A DNA stretch of 7,960 bases from the NCBI GenBank assembly GCA_018376005.1, contig JAHACE010000108.1, forward strand, positions 1 to 7,960, given 5' to 3'. A program made the position numbers and the translations under genes. Positions 6,435 through 7,960 of the stretch are shown piece by piece. The notes under the pieces were generated by a model. That model saw nothing but the letters and a program-made list of their open reading frames with translations, was not told the origin of the DNA and did no database searches. The stretch comes from Atopobium sp. GTDB taxonomy: Bacteria; Actinomycetota; Coriobacteriia; Coriobacteriales; Atopobiaceae. Position 1 is the stretch's first letter. Each line of letters opens with the position of its first letter.

Positions 6435-6454
6435 ATATCACGATATCGTGATAT
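6435..6454. promoter_or_regulatory. Perfect 20-bp palindrome upstream of the DUF2442-HTH gene
   Basis: ATATCACGATATCGTGATAT is a perfect loop-free inverted repeat centred between 6444 and 6445. There is no T-run, so it is not a terminator. Position and symmetry fit an operator for a dimeric HTH protein. Its core CGATATCG is shared with the fic palindrome at 5630-5645, while the flanking bases differ. Confidence 0.65.
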
Positions 6455-6471
6455 TCTCATAATTCATTATT

Positions 6472-6502
6472 AAAAAACTCCTCGCATCGTGAGCGAGGAG
6501 TT
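6472..6502 (-). terminator. Rho-independent terminator
   Basis: Stem AACTCCTCGC (6476-6485) pairs perfectly with GCGAGGAGTT (6493-6502) around a 7-base loop. On the minus strand six T residues follow (6477-6472, partly overlapping the stem). It ends minus-strand transcription from the ATPase side before the DUF2442-HTH promoter. Confidence 0.88.
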
Positions 6503-6646
6503 AATAAATAATTTGGCTGAATAATAAAGATATGTTCTACCTGTCTCTATTCTCACTCTTTTACGTTCATTTGCTGTTGTGCCATTCCAGTCAACTCCAA
6601 TTGGGTCGTCGGCTTTATCTTTGACTACCGGAACAGCTTTCACTTG

Positions 6647-6678
6647 CAATCTACCAAGGGCACGTCCTTGGTAGATTG
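6647..6678. repeat. 13-bp perfect inverted repeat, 6-base loop
   Basis: CAATCTACCAAGG (6647-6659) and CCTTGGTAGATTG (6666-6678) flank GCACGT. No T-run follows on either strand, so it is not a standard terminator. It lies within the uncertain ORF at 6470-6769. Possible roles are an RNA hairpin, a protein-binding or recombination site, or the scar of a small mobile element. Confidence 0.6.
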
Positions 6679-6756
6679 TCTGCTTGCTATCAGTCCTGTC
6701 ACCACCAAGGGACGCGCGTTGAATCGATGCAGTAGGCTCATAAAAGCAAATGAAGG

Positions 6757-6810
6757 CTAAAGCGCCCATTCAAAATCAGCCTCATACAGGCGAGTATCGA
6801 AAGGAGGCAT
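6757..6810 (-). pseudogene. Start of a gene coupled to the ATPase, stopped after 17 codons
   Basis: The ATPase stop codon (TAG, 6818-6820) runs directly into GGAGGG and then an ATG at 6810, a textbook coupled start. The frame reads MPPFDTRLYEADFEWAL and stops at 6757. Shifting by -1 near the end enters the 6470-6769 frame, so the two may be halves of one gene broken by a frameshift. AGGAGG can also pair with CCTCCT just after the ATG, which could sequester the ribosome binding site. Confidence 0.4.
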
Positions 6811-6817
6811 TGCCCTC

Positions 6818-7960
6818 CTAGAATGCCCTTCCTTCCTGCATAAATTCAGGAATGTTAGCATGAATGATGCCATCCCTTTGTTGGATAACATCGCCTCGCG
6901 TCAACAGGTACTTGGGATAGTTGTCCATTATCTGGGCGAAGGGGCGATACTCGCGCTCCTCGGTGGCCCGGTCGGCCATGATGGTCATTGCGACCTGAAC
7001 GTACGCGTAGCCCATCTCGGGGTTTCTGAGGATGAAGTCACATTCCAGCTTTCCAATGCGACCGACACTGACCTTGCAACCCTGCGAGAGAGCGTAGCGA
7101 TAAACGATGTTCTCAAGGACGGGTCCGTAGTTGATGCGGTTATCGGTGTTGAGGGCAAAGTAGAAGCTCAGGTCCGCCAGGTAGTACTTTTGCTCGCCCC
7201 GCAGTGATTTTCGGGACTTCAGGTCGAAGCGGGAGCACTTGCTGATGATCTTCGCATCTTCGAGAATCTGGAGGTATCTCGCTAGCGTTTCGCGCTTGAC
7301 CTTCACACCCTGTTTGCTCTCGAGGTCGGATTGGATGTTCGCAAGCGACATGGTGGCGCCGAAGTTGTTGATGACGTAGTCGCGCACATGGTTGAACACG
7401 GAGACGTTCTTGATTTTCACACGCCTGCGGATGTCCTTCTCGAAGATTTCCTGGATTACCGCAGCAACGTAGGCGCGCTTGTCGGCGAGCCGAGGGTAAT
7501 CCATCGCTTTCGGGAAGCCGCCCTCGAGGATATACGCATCGAACTCCGCGACCGGATTCGGGTTCACGGGTAGTCCCAAGAAACGCTTCATCTGGCAATA
7601 CTCGCCAAAGTCCAGCGTCTGCATCTCGAATTCGATGTAGCGGCCGGTTAGTTTCGTGGCCAGCTCTCCTGAAAGCAGATAGGAGTTCGATCCGGTGATG
7701 AAGATGGAGAAGCCACCCTCAGTGCGAAACCCATTGAGCACGTCTTCGAAACCATCGACGTTCTGTACCTCGTCGATGAAAAGGTACTTCGTCCCCGAGA
7801 TAGCGAGCAAGGGTCTGATGAGGTCCTCAAGCTGCTCTGGAGCCTTGACAGACCGGTACCCGTATCGGTCTAGGTCGAGAAAAACGATGTGCTCGTCATC
7901 GACGCCTTCGGCCCTCAGCTCTTCGGCGATGCACTGCATGAGGCAGGACTTGCCGCAGCG
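6818..7960 (-). CDS. AAA+ ATPase with C-terminal DUF4143 domain, 5' end outside window
   Basis: The frame is open from the right edge to TAG at 6818-6820, giving 380 visible residues. The first codons encode RCGKSCL, the end of a P-loop whose first residues lie beyond the edge. Counting from the Met at 7939: Walker B KYLFIDEVQN (51-60), sensor-1-like IFITGSNSYLL (79-89), TGRY (98-101), a GGFP turn (140-143), a winged-helix stretch (about 177-240), and a DUF4143-type C-terminal domain with ENIVY and LECDFI ... YVQVA (about 276-317), resembling a PD-(D/E)XK nuclease fold. Such ATPases are very common in anaerobes and their cellular role is poorly defined. The true start should be some 30-40 residues upstream. 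Base composition is higher in GC (35 of 60 bases at 7441-7500) than in the central genes, which may mean a separate origin. Confidence 0.9.
   Translation of the reverse strand, partial: RCGKSCLMQCIAEELRAEGVDDEHIVFLDLDRYGYRSVKAPEQLEDLIRPLLAISGTKYLFIDEVQNVDGFEDVLNGFRTEGGFSIFITGSNSYLLSGELATKLTGRYIEFEMQTLDFGEYCQMKRFLGLPVNPNPVAEFDAYILEGGFPKAMDYPRLADKRAYVAAVIQEIFEKDIRRRVKIKNVSVFNHVRDYVINNFGATMSLANIQSDLESKQGVKVKRETLARYLQILEDAKIISKCSRFDLKSRKSLRGEQKYYLADLSFYFALNTDNRINYGPVLENIVYRYALSQGCKVSVGRIGKLECDFILRNPEMGYAYVQVAMTIMADRATEEREYRPFAQIMDNYPKYLLTRGDVIQQRDGIIHANIPEFMQEGRAF

Larger units (their letters stand above)
6470..6769 (-). pseudogene. Unrecognised ORF, probably a gene fragment
   Basis: A 99-residue frame with codon use that looks coding (GGDRTDSKQTIYQGRALGRL, then VDWNGTTANERKRVRIETG), but I recognise no family. 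There are no membrane segments or Cys/His clusters. The last dozen residues are encoded by the terminator hairpin at 6472-6502 and the stop lies in its T-run, unusual for an intact gene. The ATG at 6769 has only a distant GAGG. The better initiation signal lies at 6810 in another frame, and a -1 step near 6765 would join the two. It may be a truncated or frameshifted gene downstream of the ATPase, or a chance ORF. Confidence 0.35.
6503..6817. other. Low-confidence interval between the terminator and the ATPase
   Basis: This 315-base stretch holds the coupled 17-codon start, the unrecognised frame and the 13-bp inverted repeat described separately. I see no tRNA-like fold, IS end, attachment site or other RNA gene in it. 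Confidence 0.5.

Noticed and set aside
2891..6492. Scattered TCACGA/TCGTGA hexamers as a regulon signal
   Set aside because: About eight copies on both strands is not far above chance for a 6-mer in this length; only the perfect palindromes and the 12-base match were kept.
6860..7830. ORFs 6860-7207 (+), 7331-7573 (+), 7140-7598 (-) and 7648-7830 (-)
   Set aside because: Alternate-frame shadows of the GC-rich AAA+/DUF4143 gene, with low-complexity Arg/Gly/Pro-rich products.
1..7960. CRISPR array, tRNA, rRNA or riboswitch
   Set aside because: No regularly spaced direct repeats, cloverleaf-like fold or recognisable RNA motif was found on either strand.

Overview
The window looks like a piece of an anaerobic Gram-positive chromosome, most likely a mid-GC actinobacterium of the Coriobacteriia (Atopobiaceae-like). 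This rests on recalled protein style: an actinobacterial HlyD adaptor with a long cytosolic tail, an ABC-F protein, Fic and DUF2442 proteins with excisionase-type HTH domains, and an AAA+/DUF4143 ATPase. No rRNA, tRNA or other firm marker is present. Every gene judged native is on the minus strand. The only plus-strand coding matter is a foreign, damaged block in the middle.

Layout. 1-1119: an HlyD-type efflux adaptor, running off the left edge. 1322-2808: an ABC-F ATPase broken by one net -1 shift at about 2155-2170. 2809-2975: an AT-rich region with one operator-like site and a plus-strand ribosome binding site plus ATG whose gene is lost after a few codons. About 2976-4720: a Lactobacillus-like block holding a pyridine-nucleotide disulfide oxidoreductase missing both ends, then an IS3-family remnant (3' part of orfA, an A_AAA_AAA slippery heptamer, 5' part of orfB). 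The block's right edge cuts off the last residues of a Fic gene. 4708-5568: that Fic gene, with an N-terminal HTH. 5608-5796: a zinc-ribbon protein cut off by the fic promoter. 5868-5901: a terminator. 5923-6357: a DUF2442-HTH protein. 6472-6502: a second terminator. 6503-6817: small, uncertain and apparently decayed coding matter with a 13-bp inverted repeat. 6818-7960: an AAA+/DUF4143 ATPase running off the right edge.

How the parts relate. The window reads as an accessory region shaped by repeated insertion and loss: truncated genes abut intact small modules. The most notable pattern is regulatory. The Fic protein and the DUF2442 protein carry the same kind of HTH, and each has a perfect palindrome in its promoter region. 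The two palindromes share the core CGATATCG but differ in their flanks, which suggests two related, separately addressed autoregulatory circuits. An arm of the DUF2442 palindrome recurs as a 12-base match upstream of the ABC-F gene. The Lactobacillus-like block suggests DNA exchange between lactobacilli and a coriobacterium sharing a mucosal habitat, unless the assembly is chimeric.
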